The notes under the pieces: model-generated
What the model was told of the DNA's origin: nothing
Databases searched by the model: none
Seen by the model: the letters and a program-made list of their open reading frames with translations, nothing else
Part shown: piece after piece, positions 7,666-16,245 of the stretch
Position numbering within the stretch: the first letter of the stretch is position 1
How the letters are laid out: each line of letters begins with the position of its first letter
Made by a program: the position numbers and the translations under genes
Assembly (NCBI GenBank): GCA_021779915.1
Contig: JAJXZR010000046.1
Span: forward strand, 1 to 51,550
Length of the DNA stretch: 51,550 nt
Source: a bacterium
Lineage (GTDB): Bacteria > Patescibacteriota > Minisyncoccia > CAIUEV01
Direction: 5' to 3'

Positions 7666-8595
7666 ATGTTCTGGCGTAAATTTCTTATCAATCAAACAAA
7701 AGAATTAGCAAAATACCTGCAATCCGACATTCAATATCAAGGGATTTTGACGGAAGATGTTTTTCGAATTGCCCAAAAAGAGCTTGAAATCTATATTAAT
7801 CATAAGAAAAATTGGAATGCAAAACAATTGTTTCTTAACGAAAAAAAGGAAATTACCAGAACAGATCAAGCAAACATTGAAAAATTTGTTAGTGAAAGAA
7901 AAAAACGGATCCCTTTGGGATATATTATTGGCACACAAAGTTTCTACGGTTTGGATTTCAAAGTTAATCGACATACCTTGATTCCTCGCCCCGAAACGGA
8001 AGAACTGGTTGAATATGCTCTTTTGGAAATCACTAAAATCAAAAAAAGGTCGATAATTCTCGCTGACATTGGAACTGGGTCTGGATGCATTATCACGGCT
8101 TTTTTAAGAAATTTACCGAGAAACATTAAGCTTAACGGTGTTTTTGCAATCGACCAAAATCTCAATGCTTTGAAATATGCAAAACTAAACGCAAATCTCC
8201 TACTTGGAAAAAATAATGGCGTGAAATTTCTGAAAGGCTCATTACTTTCACCGATTTTAAGAAAAAAAACATCTCTTGATTCTTTGTATTTTATTCTTGC
8301 CAACCTCCCTTATCTTTCGGAGGAAGAATTTGGCGGATTAAGCTTGGAAGTTTCCCAGGAGGAGCCAAGGATCGCTCTAGTTGGCGGAAAATACGGACAA
8401 GAATTGATAATTCAGCTAATTAACGAGGCGCTCCAAGAAAAAAGAAAGCATCTCGAAAAGAATTTTGAAATATTTCTTGAAATATCTCCCACAATTTCTA
8501 ATGCAATCAAAAAATACTGTTTATCAAACAACATTAAAACAAAAGTAAAAAAAGACCTTTCGGGTAAAGATCGTTTTTTACACTTGTCTTTTTAG
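7666..8595 (+). CDS. prmC: Peptide chain release factor N5-glutamine methyltransferase PrmC/HemK
   Basis: An SAM-dependent methyltransferase that modifies the Gln of the GGQ loop in release factors. Recognisable parts are the N-terminal helical substrate domain, the LIPRPETEELVE motif, the SAM loop DIGTGSGCI, and ANLPYLSEEE in place of the usual NPPY. The first Pro of NPPY is Leu here, a moderate change beside the substrate glutamine. The 309-residue length is slightly above average. It is convergent with prfB and their stop codons overlap, so enzyme and substrate genes are physically adjacent. Confidence 0.88.
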   Translation: MFWRKFLINQTKELAKYLQSDIQYQGILTEDVFRIAQKELEIYINHKKNWNAKQLFLNEKKEITRTDQANIEKFVSERKKRIPLGYIIGTQSFYGLDFKVNRHTLIPRPETEELVEYALLEITKIKKRSIILADIGTGSGCIITAFLRNLPRNIKLNGVFAIDQNLNALKYAKLNANLLLGKNNGVKFLKGSLLSPILRKKTSLDSLYFILANLPYLSEEEFGGLSLEVSQEEPRIALVGGKYGQELIIQLINEALQEKRKHLEKNFEIFLEISPTISNAIKKYCLSNNIKTKVKKDLSGKDRFLHLSF

Positions 8596-9720
8596 TCTTT
8601 CTGCTGATTTTCCCAGTTTAAGTAGCTATTTATTAGTTCGTCCAAGTCGCCAGAGAGAACTTTATCCACCTGGGACGTGGAGAAATTGGTGCGGTGGTCT
8701 TTTACCAGGGTGTAGGGCTGAAGAACATAAGATCTGATTTGATTTCCCCAGGCTGCATCTTTTCTTTCTCCCCTCAAGGAAAGAAGATTTTCTTTATCCG
8801 CTTCTTCTTTTCGCTTAAGTAACTTGGCTTTAAGAACTTCCATAGCTAAGAGTTTGTTTTGCATTTGACTTCTTTCATTCTGACAAACTACTACTATGCC
8901 CGAAGGCGAATGAGTGATTCGTACGGCCGAAGACGTGGTGTTCACGTGTTGTCCTCCTGGACCACCCGCCCGAAAAGTTTCGATTTTCAAATCATTTTCC
9001 TGAATTTCCAGGGGGATATCGGTGATAAAAGGCACCACTTCCACAAAAGCGAACGAGGTTTCTCGGCTTCCCCCAGAATTGAAAGGTGAAATACGCACCA
9101 ATCGATGAACTCCGTGTTCTCCTCGAAAATAACCATAAGCAAAGGGTCCCTTCACCTGAATCTCCACACTTTTTATACCAGCTTCTTTCCCTGGGGTTTT
9201 GTCGATTATATTGACAACAAAATCCTTTTTTTCAATATATTTAAGATACATTTTAAGGAGCATGTCCGCCCAATCTTGGGCATCAGTACCTCCAGCGCCC
9301 GACTGAATGGAAATAACTGCATCGTTTTGGTCATGAAGCCCATTAAAAAGGAGAAGAGATTGCTTCTTGCTTAACAAATCGAAAATTTTACGCAGTTCGT
9401 CCTGAAATTCATTGTAATTAATTCTCCAATCAATATCTCTTTCTTCTTCTGGAATTCCTTGTAAAAATTTGTATTCTTCTGTTAATTTAAGCACTTCGCT
9501 TTCCGAACCAAGAAGAAAACCTATGCTCTCTTCAACAGATTTTACCTGATTAAGCGCCTCCTGAGCCCTATCTTTATTTTGCCACAGATCGGCTGAAGAC
9601 AAACTTTCTTTTAGTTTTAAGAGTTCTTTTTTTTTATTAGCATAGTCAAAGGCAGTGGTTTAGTTTTTGCCAAAGAGAGATGAGGTCTTCAAAAGAGGGA
9701 GGAGTTTGTTCGAGAGACAT
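8592..9720 (-). CDS. prfB: Peptide chain release factor 2, expressed by programmed +1 frameshift
   Basis: RF2 reads UAA and UGA. The long downstream frame (8592-9647) has the SPF stop-recognition tripeptide (HRLVRISPFNSGG) and GGPGGQHVN, the peptidyl-tRNA hydrolysis loop. It lacks a proper N terminus. A 24-codon ORF starting at ATG 9720 reaches CTT TGA C at 9651-9645, the same slip site as in E. coli prfB; shifting +1 after CTT (skipping T9648) joins the frames as ...NHCL-DYANKKKELL. The joined product is 375 residues, normal for RF2. The in-frame TGA gives autoregulation by RF2 level. No AGGGGG-like stimulator is visible before the slip. A TTG at 9602 is an unlikely start, since it would drop the first helix. 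Confidence 0.9.
9645..9651 (-). promoter_or_regulatory. prfB +1 frameshift site CTT-TGA-C
   Basis: On the minus strand the zero-frame codons are TGC CTT TGA followed by C, at codons 23-25 of the upstream ORF. CUU-UGA-C is the conserved RF2 slip heptamer. The normally conserved Shine-Dalgarno a few bases upstream is absent (the sequence there is AAACCACTGC). Confidence 0.88.
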
Positions 9721-9728
9721 AATAATAG

Positions 9729-9844
9729 AATGACGAATGACAAATTTCCAATGACAAATTGATGTGTCGCCGAAGGCGACCTTCAACTGATTGTCGCCTT
9801 CGGCGACACCAAAATTCGTCATTCGTCATTTGACATTAGTCATT
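9729..9844. repeat. Nested palindromic repeat, GTCGCC family copy 1
   Basis: The outer arms are iterated words of the type AATGACGAATGACAAAT on the left and ATTCGTCATTCGTCATTTG on the right. The inner part is a perfect 17-bp inverted repeat, GTGTCGCCGAAGGCGAC at 9764-9780 and its complement at 9793-9809. It fills the gap between atpD and prfB. A nearly identical copy lies at 16119-16241. Confidence 0.85.
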
Positions 9845-9852
9845 TTTCTATA

Positions 9853-11277
<1,425 letters not shown>

Positions 11278-11350
11278 TTATGGGATAATTTTTTGTATCG
11301 GAATAAAATTTTTAATTTTGTAATTCTCTAATTTTTAAATAAGAAACACG

Positions 11351-11439
11351 TGTCATTTCCGCGAATACGGGAATCCAAGAAAGTAATATTTTTTAGTCTA
11401 ATATAATTCTCCTAGATCCTCGCTTTCGCAAGGATGACA
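11351..11439. repeat. Short TGTCATCC-ended miniature palindromic element
   Basis: Starts TGTCATTTCCGCGAATACGG and ends CTTTCGCAAGGATGACA. The ends are inverted and the inside keeps TTAGTCTAAT, a word shared with the longer copies at 33665, 34446 and 36919. This 89-bp version occupies the atpD-rpsK gap together with the repeat that follows it. Confidence 0.75.
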
Positions 11440-11461
11440 CACGAGGCTAATGTCGTTTATT

Positions 11462-11553
11462 AAATTGGGAAGTTTCGTAATTGAAAATTATTTGAAAATT
11501 GTCTCCTTAGGCGACCCGCCTAGGGCGGGAAAATTAGAAATTGGAAATTTTTA
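11462..11553. repeat. AT-word arms around a degenerate GTCGCC-type core
   Basis: Arms of the type AATTGAAAATT and AATTAGAAATTGGAAATT surround GTCTCCTTAGGCGACCCGCC. The same inner sequence recurs at 43823-43850. It directly abuts the rpsK stop. The 309 bases between atpD and rpsK hold only this and the preceding repeat. Confidence 0.7.
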
Positions 11554-11556
11554 TAT

Positions 11557-12066
11557 CTACACTCTCCTGGGTTTCTTGGGTCTGCAACCGTTGTGGGGAA
11601 CCGGAGTTACGTCTTTTATAGAGTTGACTTGGATTCCTGCAGCAATTAAAGCCCGCACCGATGCCTCTCTTCCACCTCCCACTCCTTTGACGAAAACATC
11701 CACTTCTTTCACTCCAAAACGAGCCGTTTTTTCGATTACTTTCTGGGTTACCAACGTAGCGGCAAAAGGAGTAGACTTTTTTGCTCCTCTAAACCCGATT
11801 GAACCGGAACTTGACCACCCCAAGGCATTCCCAGTCAGGTCGCTCATATTGATAACCGTGTTATTATAAGTACATAAAATATGAACCTGACCTCGAGGTA
11901 CATGTCTTCTTTTAGAAGATTTTGTTGTTCTTGCCGTTTGAAGAGAAGCTTTCGAGTCATCTTCTTGCTTTTTGATTTCAGCATTAACTTTCTCAGCCTC
12001 TGCTTTGACAATATCAACAACAATTTCTTCTTTTGCTTTTTCTTCTGGTTTAATTTCTTCTGGCAT
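11557..12066 (-). CDS. rpsK: 30S ribosomal protein S11 with N-terminal extension
   Basis: The core S11 fold starts near residue 52 (KRRHVPRGQVHILCTYNNT) and runs to the basic tail GCRPKKPRRV. Conserved GxxGFRGAKKSTPFAA and the DVTPVPHNG signature are intact. S11 normally has about 130 residues. This one has 169, because about 50 extra residues precede the core and are rich in Glu, Lys and Ala. The ATG at 12066 is the only ATG before the core. The extension is probably an added helix or flexible tail on the platform of the small subunit. It follows rpsM in an operon with rpmJ and infA. Confidence 0.97.
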   Translation of the reverse strand: MPEEIKPEEKAKEEIVVDIVKAEAEKVNAEIKKQEDDSKASLQTARTTKSSKRRHVPRGQVHILCTYNNTVINMSDLTGNALGWSSSGSIGFRGAKKSTPFAATLVTQKVIEKTARFGVKEVDVFVKGVGGGREASVRALIAAGIQVNSIKDVTPVPHNGCRPKKPRRV

Positions 12067-12101
12067 ATCGTTAAAATCTTATAATTTATAAGTTAGTATG
12101 A

Positions 12102-12485
12102 TTATTTTTTCTCCATCTTTCTCTTTCCACTAGTCATAGTCTTTCTAGCATTTCCTCTTACGGTTCTTGAATTAGTCTTAGTCTGCTGTCCTCTTGCAGG
12201 AAGATGTTTGGAATGTCTGGAACCGCGATAGCAACCTATTTCCTTCAATCTCTTGATATTAGAACTAATATCATGTCTTAATTCTCCTTCAATACGCTTT
12301 TTTTCAAGCTCTAGTTTTAGGGTATTAATCTCTTCGGCAGTCAAATCTTTTGCTCTTCGATTTTTGTCAATCCCAACTCTTTCCAAAACCTTTGAGCTGG
12401 TTGTTTTGCCCACTCCATAAATGTAAGTCAAGGAAATCTCAATTCTCTTATTTTCCGGAATATTTACTCCAGCAATTCTTGGCAT
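12102..12485 (-). CDS. rpsM: 30S ribosomal protein S13
   Basis: A 127-residue S13 in the head of the small subunit, contacting tRNA and the large subunit. The N-terminal motif RIAGVNIPENKRIEISLTYIYGVG and the C-terminal RGxRHSKHLPARGQQTKTNSRTVRG region are canonical. It sits 35 bases upstream of rpsK and downstream of rpmJ, the usual order rpmJ-rpsM-rpsK. Between rpmJ and rpsM lies a 9-bp tandem array. Confidence 0.98.
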   Translation of the reverse strand: MPRIAGVNIPENKRIEISLTYIYGVGKTTSSKVLERVGIDKNRRAKDLTAEEINTLKLELEKKRIEGELRHDISSNIKRLKEIGCYRGSRHSKHLPARGQQTKTNSRTVRGNARKTMTSGKRKMEKK

Positions 12486-12489
12486 AAGA

Positions 12490-12600
12490 TAAGTTTATAA
12501 AGTTATAAAGTTTATCAAGTTTATCAAGTAGTATTTTTGATGAACTTTATGAACTTTATGAACTTTATGAACTTTATGAACTTTATGAACTTTATGAACT
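12490..12600. repeat. 9-bp tandem array (GAACTTTAT)n with inverted left arm
   Basis: The right arm, 12542-12600, is about 6.6 perfect copies of GAACTTTAT. The left arm, 12490-12530, is made of the roughly complementary words TATAAAGTT and TATCAAGTT, also with 9-base spacing. The unit separates rpmJ from rpsM inside the ribosomal operon. Sister copies occur at 30558-30660 and 47650-47755. Confidence 0.88.
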
Positions 12601-12604
12601 AATA

Positions 12605-12721
12605 TTACCCTTGTCTTTGCTTATGACGGGGATTCTTTTTGCACACTACATAAAGACGGCTCTTTCTTTTGACGATCTTACAGTTTCGACACCTGGTTTT
12701 TACTGAAGCTTTAACTTTCAT
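12605..12721 (-). CDS. rpmJ: 50S ribosomal protein L36
   Basis: A 38-residue protein found by translating the minus strand: it begins [17 protein letters not shown] and ends PRHKQRQG. The zinc-ribbon ligands Cys11, Cys14, Cys27 and His32/33 are in the usual positions for the C+ form of L36. The gene is in its standard place between infA and rpsM. Its stop lies immediately next to the 9-bp repeat array. Confidence 0.95.
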   Translation of the reverse strand: MKVKASVKTRCRNCKIVKRKSRLYVVCKKNPRHKQRQG

Positions 12722-12790
12722 TAGTTTAGGTAACAAATAAATCCGAAGAGTCTTCCCCGGTGTGCTTATTCCTCTAATTTTTTCAAAGAC

Positions 12791-12821
12791 AAAAAATATT
12801 TAGGAACAATACATTCCTAAA
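12791..12821 (-). terminator. Possible terminator after infA
   Basis: An 8-bp stem TTTAGGAA/TTCCTAAA with a 7-base loop (12799-12821), followed on the minus strand by TATTTTTT. It lies about 30 bases after the infA stop and could attenuate transcription into rpmJ. Confidence 0.45.
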
Positions 12822-12852
12822 CCAAAAAATCACAAACCGCAAGTTCAGCCAA

Positions 12853-13116
12853 TTATAATCTGCGGGTAATTCTCCCTTTTGTCAAATCATAAGGGCTCAT
12901 TTCAATCAAAACACGATCCCCCGGAAGAAGTTTTATATAATTTACCCGCATTCTTCCCGAAATGTGAGCCAGAACCTCGTGGTTGTTCTCAAGTTTTACT
13001 TTAAAAGTCGCATTGGGAAGAAGCTCTAAAACTTCTCCTTCAAGACCAACAATTTCTTTTTCCATAATATGTTTTGATTTCCCAAAGAGAATAGGCTCTA
13101 TTTTTTCTCTTGGCAA
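12853..13116 (-). CDS. infA: Translation initiation factor IF-1
   Basis: An S1-type OB-fold protein that binds the A site during initiation. The 87-residue sequence has the typical [31 protein letters not shown] core, followed by [27 protein letters not shown]. It is about 15 residues longer than the usual 72, all at the N terminus ([20 protein letters not shown]). An internal start at the second Met ([12 protein letters not shown]) would give a standard-length protein, and the sequence does not decide between them. It leads the minus-strand rpmJ-rpsM-rpsK group. Confidence 0.95.
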   Translation of the reverse strand: MPREKIEPILFGKSKHIMEKEIVGLEGEVLELLPNATFKVKLENNHEVLAHISGRMRVNYIKLLPGDRVLIEMSPYDLTKGRITRRL

Positions 13117-13220
13117 CTAAATAGAATTTTTAATTTTATAATTTTTTTAATTTTTAAATAAATCTCAATGTTTAAAAATTAAAAAATTGGGATTTATTTA
13201 TAAAATTAAAAATTACAAAA

Positions 13221-13556
13221 TTATAAAATTTTATCAAATATCATCTTAATCTCCCCCCTCAGTTCATCGAATTTTTTCTCTCCTGCTCCAGGATAAACCA
13301 TAATCACTCCTTCCAACCCCGATTTAAGAACAGGCAGGATTTCTTGAATTAAAATATTTCTGATTTGCCTTTTGATTTTGTTGCGCCCCACCGCTGTTTT
13401 AATCGTTTTTTTACTGACAACTATTCCCAATTTCGGTTTTTCTTGCGATTGGGTTTTAATATACACCAAAGTCAAAACACCTCCCCGAACTCTTCGACCG
13501 GTTTTAAAAATCTTCGTAAAAGCCTCTTTTGATAAACGATTTTCTTTAGGAAGCAT
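13221..13556 (-). CDS. rnpA: Ribonuclease P protein component
   Basis: The small basic protein subunit of RNase P, 111 residues from the ATG at 13556 (MLPKENRLSKEAF, the usual family start). A TTG at 13571 would add five residues. The RNR signature is present as VGRNKIKRQIRNIL. The typical partner gene rpmH is not upstream; instead there is an AT-rich palindrome. The gene therefore stands alone. The RNase P RNA gene was not recognised in the window. Confidence 0.93.
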   Translation of the reverse strand: MLPKENRLSKEAFTKIFKTGRRVRGGVLTLVYIKTQSQEKPKLGIVVSKKTIKTAVGRNKIKRQIRNILIQEILPVLKSGLEGVIMVYPGAGEKKFDELRGEIKMIFDKIL

Positions 13557-13564
13557 TGATTTAA

Positions 13565-13688
13565 TTTTCAATTTCTAATTTCTAATTTTCAAACAATTTT
13601 CAATGATATAATGACAAAAAAATTAAAACACTTAAAAAATTAGAAAATTGTTTGGGAATTATAAGTTGTAAATTGAAAATTGGGAATA
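13565..13688. repeat. AT-rich word palindrome upstream of rnpA
   Basis: Left arm words TTTCTAATTTTCAAACAATT, right arm AATTAGAAAATTGTTTGGG. The same arms with a different middle recur at 50538-50678, and similar words occur around 33600-33890 and 43680-43870. Confidence 0.7.
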
Positions 13689-13759
13689 GACATCTTCAAG
13701 AAATAATCAGCAAACTTTAAACAAATATTCTAACTATCTCATAATTATACAGTGATTTC

Positions 13760-14959
13760 CTACCCCACCCAATACCAATTAAACAATTTTAAAGATAGAA
13801 TGGCCAGCATCATTATCCAAACCAGAGAAAGTGCTGTATCAAAGGTGCGATTTTTGGCTCCGGCAATTCCGAGAATTAAAAAAACCGGGAATGAAACCGA
13901 TAAGTAACGCATCAAGGACATCGTTTGGCCAGACATAAGGGGTAAAATAGCAACCGAGAGTCCATAAATAAAGTAAGAAAAACGGATCTTTTTGTAAAAA
14001 AATATCAACAAGACAAGAAAAGCCAGAACAAAAATCAAATCTAGCTTTGAAGAATAAAAACTATGTAAAGGCAAAGAATTGAAATTAGATATTTTATCAT
14101 AAAGAACGGTAAATAATTTTCCCAAGCCTATCTTGGAACGACTCCAATAGGAAAGTGCGTCAAAATAAGCAAAAAAATTCCCTATAGAAAAATATAGATA
14201 AATAAAATAAGACAAAGTGCCTAGCGGAATTAAAAAAGCAGCCAAAAAAGAAATTTTCTTTTTCAGAGGTTGTAACCAATATTCTTTCCACTTTTTTCCG
14301 CGAAGAGAAACAGCAAATTCAATAATAAACGGTAAAAAAAGCAATATTCCCGGGGGTCTAGTCAAAGCTCCCAACAAACCTGCTATTCCCGCCATCCACC
14401 ACTTTTTCTTGCGAAGCAGGTAGAAAGTTAAAATAGAAAGAAAAAAGAACAAGCTCTCAGTGTAGACTGCGCAAAAGAAAAAGGCTGTAGGATAAATCAA
14501 AAAATATTTTATAGAGAAAAAGGCCGTATCTTCACTTTCATCCAGAAGTACTAATTTATAAAAAAAGATCGTTCCAAAAAGACTGGCAACCAAACTGATA
14601 ATAATTCCCGCTATAGTAAAATCGTTTCCAAAAAAAGGAGCCCCCAATCTTATTAGAAAGGGATATAAAGGGAAAAAGGCAAACTTTTTTGAGTCAATCT
14701 CCCCAATTTTCTTGTAACCAAAATAGGCAATATCCAGATACTGGGGTGCGTCATAAGGAGAAAATCCTTGTTCAATATTGGATTGTTCCTGTCCATGAAA
14801 ATGGTCGCTATTAACTTCATAATCGCGGGAACTAAAGGGAAGAACATTATAGAAAGTCAGGATAAAAGCAATCAGAATTATTTTTACGGCGAAAAAAAGA
14901 ACTAAGATGTTCTTTCCGCCTTTATTTAAGGAGAAATATTTTAGGAATTTGGTATTCAT
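13760..14959 (-). CDS. PIG-V-like membrane mannosyltransferase (GT-C fold)
   Basis: A 399-residue polytopic protein with about ten helices. After the first helix is an extracytoplasmic loop ending SPYDAPQYLDIAYFGY, then FFPLYPFLIRL, YPTAFFFCAVYTESLFF and GALTRPPGILLFLPF. This order matches the PIG-V family of lipid-linked GT-C mannosyltransferases, which use polyprenyl-phosphate sugars. It probably adds a sugar to a cell-surface lipid or protein. The gene is monocistronic between rnpA and map. Sugar and acceptor cannot be told from the sequence. Confidence 0.75.
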   Translation of the reverse strand: MNTKFLKYFSLNKGGKNILVLFFAVKIILIAFILTFYNVLPFSSRDYEVNSDHFHGQEQSNIEQGFSPYDAPQYLDIAYFGYKKIGEIDSKKFAFFPLYPFLIRLGAPFFGNDFTIAGIIISLVASLFGTIFFYKLVLLDESEDTAFFSIKYFLIYPTAFFFCAVYTESLFFFLSILTFYLLRKKKWWMAGIAGLLGALTRPPGILLFLPFIIEFAVSLRGKKWKEYWLQPLKKKISFLAAFLIPLGTLSYFIYLYFSIGNFFAYFDALSYWSRSKIGLGKLFTVLYDKISNFNSLPLHSFYSSKLDLIFVLAFLVLLIFFYKKIRFSYFIYGLSVAILPLMSGQTMSLMRYLSVSFPVFLILGIAGAKNRTFDTALSLVWIMMLAILSLKLFNWYWVG

Positions 14960-14992
14960 ATTTTAATTTTCAAGAAAATAAAATCATATGCC

Positions 14993-15263
14993 CCGCATCA
15001 TCCCAGGCTTAACCCGGGATTGTAAAAGTTAACTAATTCGTTGATACTTTCTTAAAAAACCTATTTCTTCCTCTCCTTTTTAAGGAGAGGTGGCTGGAGG
15101 CCGGAGAGGTTAGAACGTGGTTGTTTAAAACCCCTCCGCCCTACGGGCACCTCCCCTTGAAAAAGGGGAGGAAATCAATTTACGGGCACTTCCCCTTCGA
15201 AAGGGGAGAAAGAGACTGACTTATTAATTTTAACGAATTAGTTAACTTCTACAGGGATGAAAT
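14993..15263. repeat. Composite nested palindrome between map and the mannosyltransferase
   Basis: The gap of about 350 bases has no gene. The outer ends resemble the TGTCATCCC family (CATCATCCCAGGCTTAACCC and CAGGGATGA). Next is a perfect 15-bp pair GTTAACTAATTCGTT (15028-15042 and its complement 15232-15246). Inside are hairpins of the CCTCTCCTTTTTAAGGAGAGG and CTCCCCTTGAAAAAGGGGAG type. The GTTAACTAATTCGTT word recurs at 45088-45103. Confidence 0.75.
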
Positions 15264-15309
15264 GTGGTTTTTATTTGTCGCCTCAGGTGGGAAAATTCAA
15301 AAATTCTAT

Positions 15310-16110
15310 CTATACCCAATCCAGAGGGGTCAGAATAATCGGTTCTTTTTCAGTAATTGCCACTGTCCATTCAAAATGGGCACTTAGAGAGCCATCGGAC
15401 GTTCGAAAAGTCCATTGATCCCGAGAATCCAAGATTGCTTCTTCTGATCCAACATTCAGCATCGGCTCAATAGCGATAACCATTCCAGGATTGAGTCGCA
15501 TTCCCTCTCCCCTTTTCCCATAGTTTGGTACCATAGGATCTTCATGAACAGCATGTCCCACTCCATGGCCTACTAAACATTTTACAACTGAATACCCTCT
15601 TGATTTTGCCAAGGACTCAACTATAAAGCCAATATCTCCGATTCTTGATCCAGCTCGGCATTCATTCAAGGTTTTTTTGAGAGCCAGAAAAGTCGTTTCA
15701 ATAAGCCTGTTTTTTTTGTCAATCTCTTTTTGTCGCTCTATCGCCTCAAATTCATTTTTATAGGGAACAAAGTGGGTAAACGCCGAATCGGTAAAAAGCC
15801 CTTTATATTTTATTCCTGCATCAATTCCCACTATGTCACCTTCATTTATTTTTTTTTCAAAAGGAATTCCGTGAACTATTTCATCGTTTTTTGACATGCA
15901 AATGTGGGCGGGAAATCCTTCGTATTGATAAAAGGAACAATAAGCATGATATTTTTTTGCCATCTCTTTAGCTTTTCTATCCAAATCTTCTCCCTTGGCT
16001 CCTGGGACAAGCATGGTTCTAAGTTTTTCAAGAATGCTGGCAAGAATCAAACCGCCTTCCTTCAAAATTTCAATTTCTTTAGGAGATTTAAGGGTGATTT
16101 TAGAAGACAT
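15310..16110 (-). CDS. map: Methionine aminopeptidase, type I
   Basis: Removes the initiator Met from nascent proteins. The five metal ligands of the pita-bread fold are visible: Asp in GIDAGIKY, Asp in FTDSAFTH, His in GHGVGHAVHEDP, Glu in AIEPML and Glu in EWTVAITE. The substrate His lies in FPAHICMS. At 266 residues it is slightly longer than the usual 250, because of a charged insert (FEAIERQKEIDKKNRLIE) after the second ligand. The gene is outside the usual secY-adk-map-infA order. A GTCGCC-family repeat lies directly upstream. Confidence 0.96.
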   Translation of the reverse strand: MSSKITLKSPKEIEILKEGGLILASILEKLRTMLVPGAKGEDLDRKAKEMAKKYHAYCSFYQYEGFPAHICMSKNDEIVHGIPFEKKINEGDIVGIDAGIKYKGLFTDSAFTHFVPYKNEFEAIERQKEIDKKNRLIETTFLALKKTLNECRAGSRIGDIGFIVESLAKSRGYSVVKCLVGHGVGHAVHEDPMVPNYGKRGEGMRLNPGMVIAIEPMLNVGSEEAILDSRDQWTFRTSDGSLSAHFEWTVAITEKEPIILTPLDWV

Positions 16111-16118
16111 GGTGATAA

Positions 16119-16241
16119 AATGACGAATGTCGAATTTCCAATGACAAATTAATGTGTCGCCGAAGGCGACAATAGATTAGAAGTCGCCTTCGGCGACACC
16201 AAAATTCGTCATTCGTCATTCGTCATTTGACATTCGTCATT
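16119..16241. repeat. Nested palindromic repeat, GTCGCC family copy 2
   Basis: Near-identical to 9729-9844. Core GTGTCGCCGAAGGCGAC is at 16154-16170 with its complement at 16183-16199, and TGACGAATG-type word arms lie outside. Only the few bases between the core arms differ clearly from copy 1. Confidence 0.88.
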
Positions 16242-16245
16242 CTAA

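Noticed and set aside
8592-9720. TGA recoded as sense (code 25)
   Set aside because: TGA ends several normal-length genes and an intact RF2 is encoded; the in-frame TGA in prfB is at the classic frameshift site.
11450-11869. 139-residue plus-strand ORF
   Set aside because: Antisense to rpsK, with low-complexity composition and no family.
12490-12600. CRISPR array
   Set aside because: The period is 9 bp with no spacers, and no cas gene is present in the window.
13572-13759. rpmH upstream of rnpA
   Set aside because: I read the stretch in all frames; it is an AT-rich palindrome with no L34-like peptide.
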